Shown here in pieces: positions 45,693 to 54,131 of a stretch of 64,000 bases of DNA. Every line of letters starts with the position of its first letter. The stretch's first letter is position 1. The position numbers and the translations under genes are program-made. The stretch spans positions 124,001 through 188,000 of the forward strand of contig JAFGBT010000028.1 in the NCBI GenBank assembly GCA_016933025.1, read 5' to 3'. Source of the stretch: Spirochaetota bacterium (GTDB taxonomy: Bacteria > Spirochaetota > UBA4802 > UBA5550). Below the pieces are notes generated by a model, which saw only the letters and a list, made by a program, of their open reading frames with translations, was not told where the DNA came from and made no database searches.

Positions 45693-45746
45693 GACGCGCG
45701 TTCTGATAGCGAGGGGCTTAAGCCCCTCGCTATCAGAACGCGCGTC
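45693..45746. repeat. 54-bp perfect palindrome without spacer
   Basis: Two 27-bp arms meet at CTTAAG (45717-45722) with no loop. The right edge covers the last codons of the CrtC-like gene (stop at 45745) and the left edge ends 27 bases before the phosphotransferase ATG. It probably acts as a terminator or RNA-processing hairpin between the two co-directional genes. Confidence 0.75.
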
Positions 45747-46839
45747 AGTATGACATATACCCATACTTCGGATACTTCCCGAGCACGACAAGCTCGATTA
45801 TCCCGTAACCGACCTCCCCGCCGCTCCTGAACTCGCACATGAAATCCTCAAGGAACGAGACGTCCCGGAGCGTCTGAGGGTCGGTCAAATCAAGCCTGAA
45901 CCCGTCAAGGTACGACGGGCCGAGCCAGATACCGTGGGTAAACCCGCGATATCCGAAATAGCCCCCCGCCCTGATATAGCAAGTACCGAGAGGACGGACG
46001 GACAATTCGATCGTGCTGCCGTCAGCCGCATGGCAGACGAGATTTCCGCCATTGATATGCCTGATGTCCGTCTTGAATATATAGTTGTGGTCAACGGATG
46101 AAAGTTTTTTCTCCGGGATCTGTGAGGCGGCTGGATACATCACACCCCCGCTGAACATCAGCCTTGTCGAGTCCCAGTCCTCACGCGTGTGGAAGGTGAT
46201 CCCCCAGCCGTCAAACTGTGCCAGGATGAAATTGTAAAGATACCCCTGCGGGATCTCTCCCGGCTGCACCGCCGTCTCGGGAACGCCGCCGCCGCGCCTG
46301 ATCCCCCAGGAGTGATCGCGCTCGGCCCGCCAGCTCCCTTCATCTATCGTGATCCGCTTACTGCCGGCCTGTATCCACCCCGAGGGCCTCCCCGCCTGCA
46401 CGTAGCGCTTGATGTTCTCAAGAACGCGGCCCCTGGATCTGGTGAGCTGCTCTTTCTCCTCGTGAGACGCAAGCGTCCCCGTCATGTCAATCACGAAGCT
46501 CAGGCCGTACTCATTCTCCCCCAGGGTGAACCGCACCCGCCTGAACGGCTCAAATACCTCGTAGGAAAGCGGCCCCACGCGGACATCGTCAAATGCCGGC
46601 CGCAATTCACGGGACGCCCTGACGCAGTACTGCTCCCTGCCGTCAACGGCAAAACAGGCGTATGCGTCCATGATGTTTCTGTTTGGATAATGCCCGAAAC
46701 CGGCGACAAGATGGTACCGGCCCGATGTGTCGTGCACGGAAAACCATATCCTCTCCGTCCACTCGCGGGCACTCGTATGGACGCAATCAAACGTATCCAC
46801 CGTCTGATGGCACAGGAACTCATCATACCTGGTAAGCAT
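45745..46839 (-). CDS. CrtC-like/lipocalin-like protein of unknown function
   Basis: A 364-residue, beta-rich, cytosolic protein without a signal. Motifs such as GFGHYPNRNIMDAYACFAVDG, ERDHSWGIRRGG and FTHGIWLGPSYLDGFRLDL resemble the tandem-calycin proteins related to carotenoid 1,2-hydratase. These are often found beside APH-type phosphotransferases in lipid or steroid gene sets. The Trp/His-rich ERDHSWG site may bind a hydrophobic ligand. No reaction is known. It has its own promoter and precedes the phosphotransferase-SCP2 gene. Confidence 0.6.
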   Translation of the reverse strand: MLTRYDEFLCHQTVDTFDCVHTSAREWTERIWFSVHDTSGRYHLVAGFGHYPNRNIMDAYACFAVDGREQYCVRASRELRPAFDDVRVGPLSYEVFEPFRRVRFTLGENEYGLSFVIDMTGTLASHEEKEQLTRSRGRVLENIKRYVQAGRPSGWIQAGSKRITIDEGSWRAERDHSWGIRRGGGVPETAVQPGEIPQGYLYNFILAQFDGWGITFHTREDWDSTRLMFSGGVMYPAASQIPEKKLSSVDHNYIFKTDIRHINGGNLVCHAADGSTIELSVRPLGTCYIRAGGYFGYRGFTHGIWLGPSYLDGFRLDLTDPQTLRDVSFLEDFMCEFRSGGEVGYGIIELVVLGKYPKYGYMSY

Positions 46840-46925
46840 GCAGGGCCTCGTTTTATCTGTATATTTTTGAACAACAAGGCGAGCTGGCGCTCAAACACGA
46901 TGTTGTTTAATCACTTTTCGCACGC

Positions 46926-46954
46926 ACCCTATCGGATGCGGATAATTTTGTCAA
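46926..46954 (-). promoter_or_regulatory. Promoter of CrtC-like gene
   Basis: Minus strand TTGACA (46954-46949), a 17-bp spacer and TAGGGT (46931-46926). The -35 lies inside the near-palindrome ATTTTGTCAACAAAAT. The start codon is ~87 nt downstream. Confidence 0.5.
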
Positions 46955-47087
46955 CAAAATAGCGGTCGAATAACAACCTGATGTAAAAAAATGAAAAATT
47001 GAGGTTGATTAATATAAAAAACAATATAACATGGATTCGTATATAAAAAAAGCTTCTCGCCATCAGTAATAACACAGAGAGGTTTCT

Positions 47088-47726
47088 ATGGACAAAATTA
47101 TCAAGTACGAGGATCTATTCGGGCCAATCAAAAAAGAGATAACCGGATACTTCAAGGCGAAAAGCTCTGCTGACAAAAATCTTGATTTCGAGCATGCCAT
47201 GGTGCAGTGGTTTAGCGAGGAATTCAATGCATGGATGGATCTCCACGCCTCGAAAAGCGACCGGAGAGAGAATCAAGACAGGCGAAAATCCTCTTCCGGT
47301 ATTGATAACGACAGGAGGAAGGCCTCGCGAAGAACAGCCCAGAGGAGAAAAAACACACGGTACAACATCGAGCTTCCCGTAACGCTGGTCGAAACAGTCC
47401 AGGAAGCCACAAGGGAAGGCGAAAGAATCGAAGAGATCATGGGTGAATCAGAAAATATCAGGGGCGGAGGACTTTATTTCAAATCCAGAGAGCCACTGAA
47501 GGCGTCAAGCATCATCAGGGTGGTACTCGATTTCGCGAAGATTGAACCGGATGCCGACAACGTTGTAGCAAGTGCGATGGTCGTGAGGTCTGAAAAACTC
47601 AGGAGCGGAGAATACGGCATAAGCCTGATGTTCAGCAAGGTCGACGAAAAGGAAAAGCCCAACCTGAACTACATGATCTTTAGATCGCTGGCATTCCAGA
47701 AGAGCGACCTGTATACCCTATTCTGA
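47088..47726 (+). CDS. PilZ-domain protein (c-di-GMP receptor candidate)
   Basis: A 212-residue protein. The N-terminal 65 residues are helical. A charged linker (KSDRRENQDRRK, RRKASRRTAQRR) leads to a PilZ domain (~88-205). The binding motif RRKNTRYNI supplies RxxxR; the second motif is ENIRGGG instead of the canonical (D/N)xSxxG, so c-di-GMP affinity may be reduced. It could read the c-di-GMP pool controlled by the HD-GYP protein in this window. RBS AGAGAGG. Confidence 0.82.
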   Translation: MDKIIKYEDLFGPIKKEITGYFKAKSSADKNLDFEHAMVQWFSEEFNAWMDLHASKSDRRENQDRRKSSSGIDNDRRKASRRTAQRRKNTRYNIELPVTLVETVQEATREGERIEEIMGESENIRGGGLYFKSREPLKASSIIRVVLDFAKIEPDADNVVASAMVVRSEKLRSGEYGISLMFSKVDEKEKPNLNYMIFRSLAFQKSDLYTLF

Positions 47727-47755
47727 GTGCAATTCGCCGTATCATTGCTTGGCTG

Positions 47756-47829
<74 letters not shown>

Positions 47830-47958
47830 AATATGATAACAGAACAAACCCCCCGGAATTTGGTCAATTGGTTTTTGAACACAGGTATACCCGCGCATGT
47901 GAGTAAATCCATCTTGACACGGGGAGCTCGTGTTTTAAAAAGGGTTACGGTTAATCAA

Positions 47959-48213
47959 ATGGAAGAATCATTTGACGATAAAACAGGATACTGCCGGTCC
48001 CTTGGCCACTATGTGCCCTTCCAGTACTGCCGAACGGTGAACAGCGGCCTTCCCTGCAGTAAAATCAAGGATTGCTGGTTTGAGAAGCTGGACATCGAAC
48101 GGTTTATTGGTGAAAACTATTCAAAATCAGAGATTGAACAGATATTCACCCCGCGACCGGAAAAAATCTCAACACTCATCGATCTCATAAACAAAGCCAA
48201 AGATAATAAATGA
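47959..48213 (+). CDS. Small cysteine-containing protein, unknown
   Basis: An 84-residue protein with a distinctive pattern CRSLGHYVPFQYCRTVNSG followed by CSKIKDCWF, four Cys that could bind a metal. I recognise no named family. The open frame extends upstream to 47833 (126 residues) but that part overlaps the promoter zone of the divergent tRNA gene and has no clear conservation, so I prefer the internal ATG. RBS is weak. Confidence 0.55.
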   Translation: MEESFDDKTGYCRSLGHYVPFQYCRTVNSGLPCSKIKDCWFEKLDIERFIGENYSKSEIEQIFTPRPEKISTLIDLINKAKDNK

Positions 48214-48271
48214 AAGCGGATAACGCGTCTTGATACCGCATCTCATATACCAATGATTTAGAGCGATCATA

Positions 48272-48796
48272 ATGCCAATCTACCAGATCAAAGATCGAAA
48301 ACCCGTCATATCCGACAGCGCGTGGGTCGCCCCCTCTGCGGAAATCATCGGCGACGTCCGTATCGGCAAACACTGCTATATCGGCTGGGGGGCCATCCTC
48401 AGGGGCGACTACGGCACCATCACTATCGGCGACGAATCGGCGATAGAGGAAGGCGTCATCATCCATGCCCGGCCTATGGACAAGACCGTGATAGGCATAC
48501 GGGTGACGGTGGGCCACGGAGTAATGATCCACAACGCGGTAATACGCGACTATGCCACCATCGGGATGCGGGCGACCGTCAGCGATTTTTCCGAAATCGG
48601 GGAATGGTCGCTGGTAGGCGAACAGGCCCTGGTGGCAAGGAGGCAGATCATACCGCCAGGTAAAATCTACGCTGGCGTGCCGGCGCGCGAGATAGGCGAT
48701 ATGAAGGAGAAGACAAAAACAGAATGGACCTGGGCAAAGCAAATTTACGTGGACCTCGCGAAGCAATACCGGACCGACTGTTCGATCATCGAATGA
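48272..48796 (+). CDS. Gamma-carbonic-anhydrase-like hexapeptide-repeat protein
   Basis: A 174-residue left-handed beta-helix trimer-forming protein (YrdA/PaaY/CaiE group). Repeats include IGDVRIGKHCYIGWGAILRGDYG and TIGMRATVSDFSEIGEWSLVG. Metal-ligand His residues of gamma-carbonic anhydrase are present in IIHARP and GHGVMIH. Activity as carbonic anhydrase is possible, but many members act on thioesters or are uncharacterised. Stands alone. Confidence 0.85.
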   Translation: MPIYQIKDRKPVISDSAWVAPSAEIIGDVRIGKHCYIGWGAILRGDYGTITIGDESAIEEGVIIHARPMDKTVIGIRVTVGHGVMIHNAVIRDYATIGMRATVSDFSEIGEWSLVGEQALVARRQIIPPGKIYAGVPAREIGDMKEKTKTEWTWAKQIYVDLAKQYRTDCSIIE

Positions 48797-49066
48797 TGCC
48801 GAAACACCGCGGAGACAGATGCTGATCGAGCATTCGCCTGCCGCGCCTCCGATGCACTCTCAATTTACTGTATCCGCGGAAAGACCGCACTGTCAAACAT
48901 AGTCTTGCAAAAGACAATCATCATTGTGCTTTGCAAATCCCTCTTCTTGCAATCAAAACAATAAATTAATAATTGATTTCTCCGCGTAGAAATTATTAAT
49001 ATTCTTGCAAATTGAAATGAGGTCTGTTATTCGTCTCCAAAATGCTTAATATGATTTCAAACAAAA
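48797..49066. promoter_or_regulatory. Intergenic region with four TTGCAA sites
   Basis: (C/T)TTGCAA occurs at 48904-48910, 48930-48936, 48946-48952 and 49004-49010 in an AT-rich stretch upstream of the MTHFR-C-like gene. The clustering suggests operator half-sites for an unknown regulator. No clear -10/-35 pair was assigned. Confidence 0.35.
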
Positions 49067-49804
49067 ATGAATAAAACTGTCTGGAAACCATCATCGGAAA
49101 TTGACCGGATGCTCGGGGATTACAGCACCATAGGAATACTGAGCTGCGGGACCTGCGCCAATCTCTCCTTTACCGGCGGCCTGACAGGCATCAGGACGCT
49201 CAAAGCCCATCTATTGGAGAGCGGCAAGCAGGTCAAACTGGCGAGGGTGATCCTTGCCTGCTGTCCCGAGGAAATAATGCGTCAGGCACTGAAAAGCAAT
49301 AAAAGGGCTCTCGCCAGATGCGATGCGCTGGTGGTATTGAGCTGCGCGGCAGGAATTAAGTCGGCCAACAGCTGCAAACCGGGCATCCCGGTCATCAACC
49401 TGCTGGACTCTGTGGGCAGCGCCGCCGTTGCATGCACCGATCCCGTACTTGCCGCCAGCCTGTGCAGGAGCTGCGGTCATTGCGTCCTGACCTGCACCGC
49501 GGGCATATGCCCTCTGAGCGAATGCCCGGCGAAAAGCAAATACGGCCCATGCAAGCACTTTTCGGAAACGAAGGTGCAGTGCGCAATCGATCCGGGGAGA
49601 ACTTGCGTATGGCATACCATCAGGGCACGGAGCACCATGCTCCACCTGCTCCCCGCCCTCAAGGAACTGCACGCGCGCAACGAGCGAAGGGACTTAGATC
49701 GGGCGCCTGAGCCGAAAGGCTCCAGGCTGTGGAAAACATTTTTCGCCTGGCACGCCGCCCATATGCAAAAACTCGAATGGGTCATCCGCCTGTTCAGACA
49801 TTGA
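49067..49804 (+). CDS. MTHFR C-terminal-domain-like protein (MetV-type)
   Basis: A 245-residue protein of the MTHFR_C family that partners methylenetetrahydrofolate reductase in acetogens and relatives. Seen are GILSCGTCANLSFTGG (~24), ARVILACCPEE (~59), VLSCAAG (~90) and the C-terminal Cys cluster CRSCGHCVLTCTAGICPLSECP with CKHF, probably an Fe-S or zinc site. No metF lies beside it. The next gene is an Hdr-like iron-sulfur protein ten bases downstream, so the two probably form an electron-transfer module. Confidence 0.8.
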   Translation: MNKTVWKPSSEIDRMLGDYSTIGILSCGTCANLSFTGGLTGIRTLKAHLLESGKQVKLARVILACCPEEIMRQALKSNKRALARCDALVVLSCAAGIKSANSCKPGIPVINLLDSVGSAAVACTDPVLAASLCRSCGHCVLTCTAGICPLSECPAKSKYGPCKHFSETKVQCAIDPGRTCVWHTIRARSTMLHLLPALKELHARNERRDLDRAPEPKGSRLWKTFFAWHAAHMQKLEWVIRLFRH

Positions 49805-49814
49805 GGAGGACAAC

Positions 49815-51005
49815 ATGTCATACACGCAACTTTCAGATTGGAGTAAATGCACCTACTGCGGGGACTGCCTTGTCAAGTGTCCCGTCATGCAGATGGAAAA
49901 GCCTGCCGCAGTTGAAGAAATTACCGCGTTGCTGAAAACCGGACATTCGGAAAAAATTTTCAGCGAATGCACGTTCTGTTTCAGCTGCAATAACTATTGC
50001 CCCGAAGGCCTGCGCCCCCATGAGATGATTCTTGAAAAAATGATGGATAGCAGGAAAAAACTGGGAAAGGTCTCCGCCGTCCTGCCCTACCTTTTTAACG
50101 GCATGGAGAAGTCTATCTGGAAGGATATCTACGCCATGCTTTCTGCCAAGGAGCGTTCCATCCTCGACCGCTGGTCTGAGACGCCGCCGCCGTCAAAGGA
50201 GGTCCTCTGGGTCGGATGCATCGGCAGAATCAGCTGTTATGACATCGATAACTCAGAGATACTGAAAGAACTTCCGAAATACGGACCGCGCGACCTCTGC
50301 TGCGGCGAACTTGCGTACCGGCTCGGCTCCTGGAAGGCATATGCCGCAACGATTGAAAAGACGATCCGCTCACTCGAAAAGCTTTCCGTGGAAAGACTGG
50401 TCTGTTACTGCGGCTCCTGTTACAACTACCTGTCGAATATCCTGCCCAATGTCTATGGCCATAAGCTTCCGTTCAAACTGGTATCGCTGTACGAATGGCT
50501 GAACGAAAAAAAGAAATCAGGCCAGATACAAGTGAAAAATCCTATCACCCTGAAGACGACAATTCACGAATCCTGCTATGTCAGCGAGCTGGGCGAGGAA
50601 TTTGCCCGCACCCTCCGCGACCTGTACACTTCCATAGGCGCGGAGATCGTCGAGCTTCCCCACCACGGGGACTGCAATCTCTCATGCGGGGCGGTGAGCG
50701 TCCTCAGGACCCTTAATCTACCGAAAAGCCTTTTTAAAGAACAACGAAAAAAATACGCCGAGGTGAAGCAGACCGGCAACAGGGACATGGCGGTCAACTG
50801 TCCCGGGTGTTTTGTCACGCTCGCGTTCACCCACAGGCTGTCCGGCATCAGGCTCCACTACCTGCCGGATATGCTTTTGAAGGCATTTGGCGACACCGTA
50901 ACCAAACCGCTATCGAGGAGAATCCACCTGTTTGTCAGGGCGTCCATGAAACACCCCTCGCTCCCCTTTACTCATGTGGACGCCGAGGTGTCTCCCAAGT
51001 CTTAG
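49815..51005 (+). CDS. HdrCB-like iron-sulfur oxidoreductase with CCG domains
   Basis: A 396-residue protein. Residues ~8-68 carry two ferredoxin-like [4Fe-4S] sites (CTYCGDCLVKCP and CTFCFSCNNYCP). The C-terminal part has two cysteine-rich CCG-type modules: DLCCGELAYR with CYCGSCYNY, and HESCYVSE with CNLSCGAVSV and NCPGCF. This is the fused HdrC-HdrB (or GlpC-like) arrangement, used for disulfide, quinone or methyl-carrier-linked electron transfer. RBS GAGGAGG. It is paired with the MTHFR-C-like gene. Confidence 0.88.
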   Translation: MSYTQLSDWSKCTYCGDCLVKCPVMQMEKPAAVEEITALLKTGHSEKIFSECTFCFSCNNYCPEGLRPHEMILEKMMDSRKKLGKVSAVLPYLFNGMEKSIWKDIYAMLSAKERSILDRWSETPPPSKEVLWVGCIGRISCYDIDNSEILKELPKYGPRDLCCGELAYRLGSWKAYAATIEKTIRSLEKLSVERLVCYCGSCYNYLSNILPNVYGHKLPFKLVSLYEWLNEKKKSGQIQVKNPITLKTTIHESCYVSELGEEFARTLRDLYTSIGAEIVELPHHGDCNLSCGAVSVLRTLNLPKSLFKEQRKKYAEVKQTGNRDMAVNCPGCFVTLAFTHRLSGIRLHYLPDMLLKAFGDTVTKPLSRRIHLFVRASMKHPSLPFTHVDAEVSPKS

Positions 51006-51133
51006 AGCGGGCGTCGTTGATTCAGACATTTCGGATTTTTTAGATTCTGAGGCCATACTGGAGAATAAGGCGACGCACGCGGGCGTAAATTATCTCGCCA
51101 CCCGCTTCCACTGCGAGCAGCCTCGGTCGCCAT

Positions 51134-51433
51134 TTACTTTAAATCACCCAGCCATCCGTCATAAAAACGCATGGCGTGATCATATCCCCGTGGGCCTTTC
51201 TCTTTATTATTAAAAGAAATCTCGTAGTTTTCGCAATACTGCATGAGAGTATCATACGACCGCTTGAGCTCAGCGAGGCGCTCATGTGTTTCGTCGTCAT
51301 TATCGGCCCGCTTGTCAGGGTGGTTTTTATGCCACAACTTCCTGTAGGACGATTTTATCTTCCTGATGGTTGTGGGCTCCCCTATACACAGGATCGCCTT
51401 TGCCTTCAGTATCATATCATCATTGATGTCCAT
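51134..51433 (-). CDS. Small J-domain protein
   Basis: A 99-residue protein that is almost entirely a J-domain: helix II KIKSSYRKLWHK, HPD triad in NHPDKRAD, helix III ERLAELKRSYDTLMQY. The short C-terminal tail is charged. It would stimulate a DnaK ATPase, target unknown. The ATG at 51433 is preferred over an in-frame GTG six bases upstream. Just downstream of a second J-domain gene in the same direction. Confidence 0.8.
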   Translation of the reverse strand: MDINDDMILKAKAILCIGEPTTIRKIKSSYRKLWHKNHPDKRADNDDETHERLAELKRSYDTLMQYCENYEISFNNKEKGPRGYDHAMRFYDGWLGDLK

Positions 51434-51509
51434 GTACACTCATCCATCACTCCCGGGCAGTCAACGAGGCATGCCGGGCAGTATCCAAACATTCCCTTTG
51501 CATGATCAT

Positions 51510-52043
51510 TCATATGATTTGTATGTGTATATCGAAACCACCGGACGACGCGTCGTGTTCAGGAACGGAGACCCTTAACACAGTGCCGTTTTCTACGCCC
51601 GGGGGTATATCAACTGACAGTATACTGTACCCGGAATGGCCTTTCATGACAAACTCTTTTTCAACACCGATGCGCGCCTCCTCCGGGGAAAGCTCAACCA
51701 CGCACGCGGACCCGAATGCCGCGCGCTTTCCGAATCCTCTCTTTCCGCGGCACCCCCGGCCGCGCCCGCAGGCCGGGCGTCCCGGACCTCCGTGGCGGTC
51801 GAAAATATCCGATGCAAAGGGATGGCCGGCGGCGTGAGACAGGTCATAGGCCCTTCTGCTGGAGGGATCGGCAAGCACGTCATAGGCGGACGCGATCTCC
51901 TTGAACCGAGTTTCCGCTTCAGGATCGCCGGGATTTCTATCCGGGTGAAACTTGAGCGCAAGGCCCCGAAACGCCTTTTTTATTTCGGCTTCCGTGGCAT
52001 CTATGCCGACTCCAAGCGTTGAATAATAATCAATTCTGTTCAT
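51510..52043 (-). CDS. DnaJ/CbpA-like co-chaperone, truncated C-domain
   Basis: A 177-residue protein with an N-terminal J-domain ([25 protein letters not shown]) and a Gly/Arg/Cys-bearing linker ([17 protein letters not shown]). Only one beta-barrel of the DnaJ C-terminal substrate domain follows ([30 protein letters not shown]). Canonical DnaJ and CbpA are about twice as long. It may be a specialised chaperone partner. It precedes the small J-domain gene. Confidence 0.82.
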   Translation of the reverse strand: MNRIDYYSTLGVGIDATEAEIKKAFRGLALKFHPDRNPGDPEAETRFKEIASAYDVLADPSSRRAYDLSHAAGHPFASDIFDRHGGPGRPACGRGRGCRGKRGFGKRAAFGSACVVELSPEEARIGVEKEFVMKGHSGYSILSVDIPPGVENGTVLRVSVPEHDASSGGFDIHIQII

Positions 52044-52050
52044 GTGCGAA

Positions 52051-52674
52051 TTATTTCCGCCATGCGGAATAAATTATCTGCCAGTAATCCTCGATAACGG
52101 TTACCCTGAAATTATGTTCTTTCAAAAAAAAGCCGACTATGCTGAAATCGCCCGGCTTCCTTTCATGCGTCCTTCCCTCATTGGCGCTGACCCGTTCTAT
52201 AACGGCGAAACCTTCAGGACTGAAGTCTGAGACAATAACCTGCTTGTCGGCGACCCTTATCATCTCCCGCACGACTTTAAAAGGGTTCTCAAAGTGATGG
52301 AACGCGAATGCGGATACCACCGCGTCAAAGCTCCTGTCTCCGTAATGAAGATTCTCCGAATTTTCCGAGATAAATTGAATTTTGCCTGATAACCCATAAT
52401 ACGATGCGTGCAGCATAGCCGTCCGCTGCACGTCTGCATCAAGATCGACCGTTTCGACACTTTCATAAGAACCGGCAAGCATTGCCGTGAGCTGACCCTT
52501 CCCCGTGCCAATTTCCAGCAATGACCGGTGATCTTTAGATAACTGCCTCATGACCGCGTTCCGCACCCCTTCCTGGTCAAGCGCATATTCTTTGAACAGA
52601 GCATTCCGTTCCAATAACAGCTCATGATGGGCCGTTATCTCTTCTCGGCTAAAGCTATTGACTACTGAATTCAT
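52051..52674 (-). CDS. Class I SAM-dependent methyltransferase
   Basis: A 207-residue Rossmann methyltransferase: motif [16 protein letters not shown] (~48), motif II VDLDADV (~70), [17 protein letters not shown] (~109) with [23 protein letters not shown] after it, typical of UbiE/small-molecule methyltransferases. The substrate is unknown. ATG 52674 starts just before the conserved part; longer frames overlap the upstream DUF4405-like gene. Confidence 0.82.
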   Translation of the reverse strand: MNSVVNSFSREEITAHHELLLERNALFKEYALDQEGVRNAVMRQLSKDHRSLLEIGTGKGQLTAMLAGSYESVETVDLDADVQRTAMLHASYYGLSGKIQFISENSENLHYGDRSFDAVVSAFAFHHFENPFKVVREMIRVADKQVIVSDFSPEGFAVIERVSANEGRTHERKPGDFSIVGFFLKEHNFRVTVIEDYWQIIYSAWRK

Positions 52675-52714
52675 TCGAATGTCATACCTGCAAGGCGCTT
52701 CGCCTGACGAATCG

Positions 52715-53179
52715 CTAACGCTCAGTTTTTTCCCGTTCCATTCTTGATGTTCCGCTATCTGCCTGGTCGCAGGGAGGTCCCCATGAAAACTTGATAAATT
52801 CATGTGCCTTGTGCAGCCAGCCTGCCGGGGGGATATTAAAAGCCGCCAGTAAAAAAAGAATAACCGTGGCGAAGGCACAGATAATTGCCGTCCGACTTAT
52901 TCCCGCCATCGCAGAGATACCGCCCTTAAAATAGCGAATCAACGTCTTCCCGTTCAGTATTACATGCATTATCAACAACACTACAAAGAGTAATGCAAAG
53001 ACGAGGTGAACACTCTCCCAGCTTTCCTTGTCAAAAAAAAAGAACCTCCATCCAATTTCTTTGGCCACCTTGCAGGATGGCGCAAAAAAAAGCGAGATCC
53101 CCGAAACCAGAAGGACCAGGAATGTCATGGTTATTACTATTGAAATAACTTTTTTATGGTTATTCAACTCGCTGTTCAT
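52715..53179 (-). CDS. DUF4405-type membrane protein (cytochrome b-like)
   Basis: A 154-residue protein with three membrane helices (about 12-33, 55-75 and 95-118). The second contains WESVHLVFALLFVVLLIMHVILN, two His spaced as in haem-b-binding helices of DUF4405 proteins. Probably a small membrane redox or sensor protein. A TTG at 53200 would add seven residues. Next to the methyltransferase and iron-sulfur protein genes. Confidence 0.72.
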   Translation of the reverse strand: MNSELNNHKKVISIVITMTFLVLLVSGISLFFAPSCKVAKEIGWRFFFFDKESWESVHLVFALLFVVLLIMHVILNGKTLIRYFKGGISAMAGISRTAIICAFATVILFLLAAFNIPPAGWLHKAHEFIKFSWGPPCDQADSGTSRMEREKTER

Positions 53180-53290
53180 CAACGCACTCTTACCCTTCAA
53201 CTATATACACACATCATAGTACATGATACATCCGGGGCAATACAGCCTTTTTACGCTGTATATAAGCAGTGGAAACCCCAGGATACTAGT

Positions 53291-53518
53291 CTATTTCCTT
53301 GTCATAGTCGTGCCGCATTTAGGACACTTTCTCTGCAGACACGGGACCCCCTGCTGGTGCTGCAGTGTCGCCCCGCATGAGGGGCATACGCACTCGCCTC
53401 CAGGACCGAATCCACCGCCGCCCTGGCCCAATCCCCGGCCGCCCTGTCCGCGGCCCGCTCCTCTCTGACCCTGGCCGTTGCCACGACCTCCTCCGCCTTT
53501 TCCCTGTCCACCTCGCAT
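53291..53518 (-). CDS. Gly/Arg-rich zinc-ribbon protein
   Basis: A 75-residue protein: residues 1-40 are almost only Gly, Arg and Gln, followed by a zinc ribbon CVCPSCGATLQHQQG and CPKCGTTM. Proteins of this form recur beside NifX/MinD-ferredoxin and DUF5320 genes in anaerobes. RBS GGGAGG with eight-base spacing supports the start. Metal-binding is likely; the function is unknown. Confidence 0.75.
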   Translation of the reverse strand: MRGGQGKGGGGRGNGQGQRGAGRGQGGRGLGQGGGGFGPGGECVCPSCGATLQHQQGVPCLQRKCPKCGTTMTRK

Positions 53519-53551
53519 ATTCGAATCCTCCCGTAAGATGATAAATTTCGT

Positions 53552-53722
53552 CTATTTCAATGACAACGCTTCAAGGGGGCAGACCTCGACGCATTTGCCG
53601 CATCCGTCGCATAGGTCCTCGTTCACCACGGCTATATCGCCCACGGAGATCGCTCCTTTGGGACACTCGCTTTCGCATGCCCCGCACCCACTGCATAAAT
53701 CCTTGTCAACTTTTGCTTTCAA
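53552..53722 (-). CDS. 2[4Fe-4S] ferredoxin (short form)
   Basis: A 56-residue clostridial-type ferredoxin with CSGCGACESECPKGAI and CDGCGKCVEVCPLEAL. I start at a TTG (53722), which gives the usual MKAKVDKDL opening and has GGGAAAG 11-14 bases upstream. The same frame stays open to an ATG at 54058, adding 112 residues rich in Arg and of no recognised similarity. That extension could be a decayed neighbour. Confidence 0.75.
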   Translation of the reverse strand: MKAKVDKDLCSGCGACESECPKGAISVGDIAVVNEDLCDGCGKCVEVCPLEALSLK

Positions 53723-54131
53723 TTGTACCGCTTCTTTCCCGGTGATTTGATTTTTTATATCCGTTTTATTTTGCAGATATGCTTCAAATCCAGCAAACTG
53801 TGAATTTTTTGTATCACAATCTTTGATTGTTAACGCCTCCCGCCTCTTCCGCGCAATTGGCCCTCGTTGCGCGCTGGCTGCAAACATAACAGCATCGCGC
53901 ACAAGAGCACGCAATCCGATTATACCGGAAAATCCCCGTAAAATATCCGACGCCTGGCCGCCTGGTTGTATGCACCTCCGGCCACGCCAGCTGGCCCGTT
54001 TTCTTCTCATATGACGCATTGTAAACAATCCTAAAATTTGTATGCCCTGCCACAGCAAGAGCGCTTTAAAAGGATAGCCGCCGACGGGTCCTTAACAGCT
54101 CGCCGGCGACCATGACGCAACAGGAGAATTT

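Noticed and set aside
53814..54053. Cys-rich leftward frame (IACSCARCCYVCS)
   Set aside because: It overlaps another open frame in the same stretch, has no RBS and no known motif; probably non-coding or decayed sequence.
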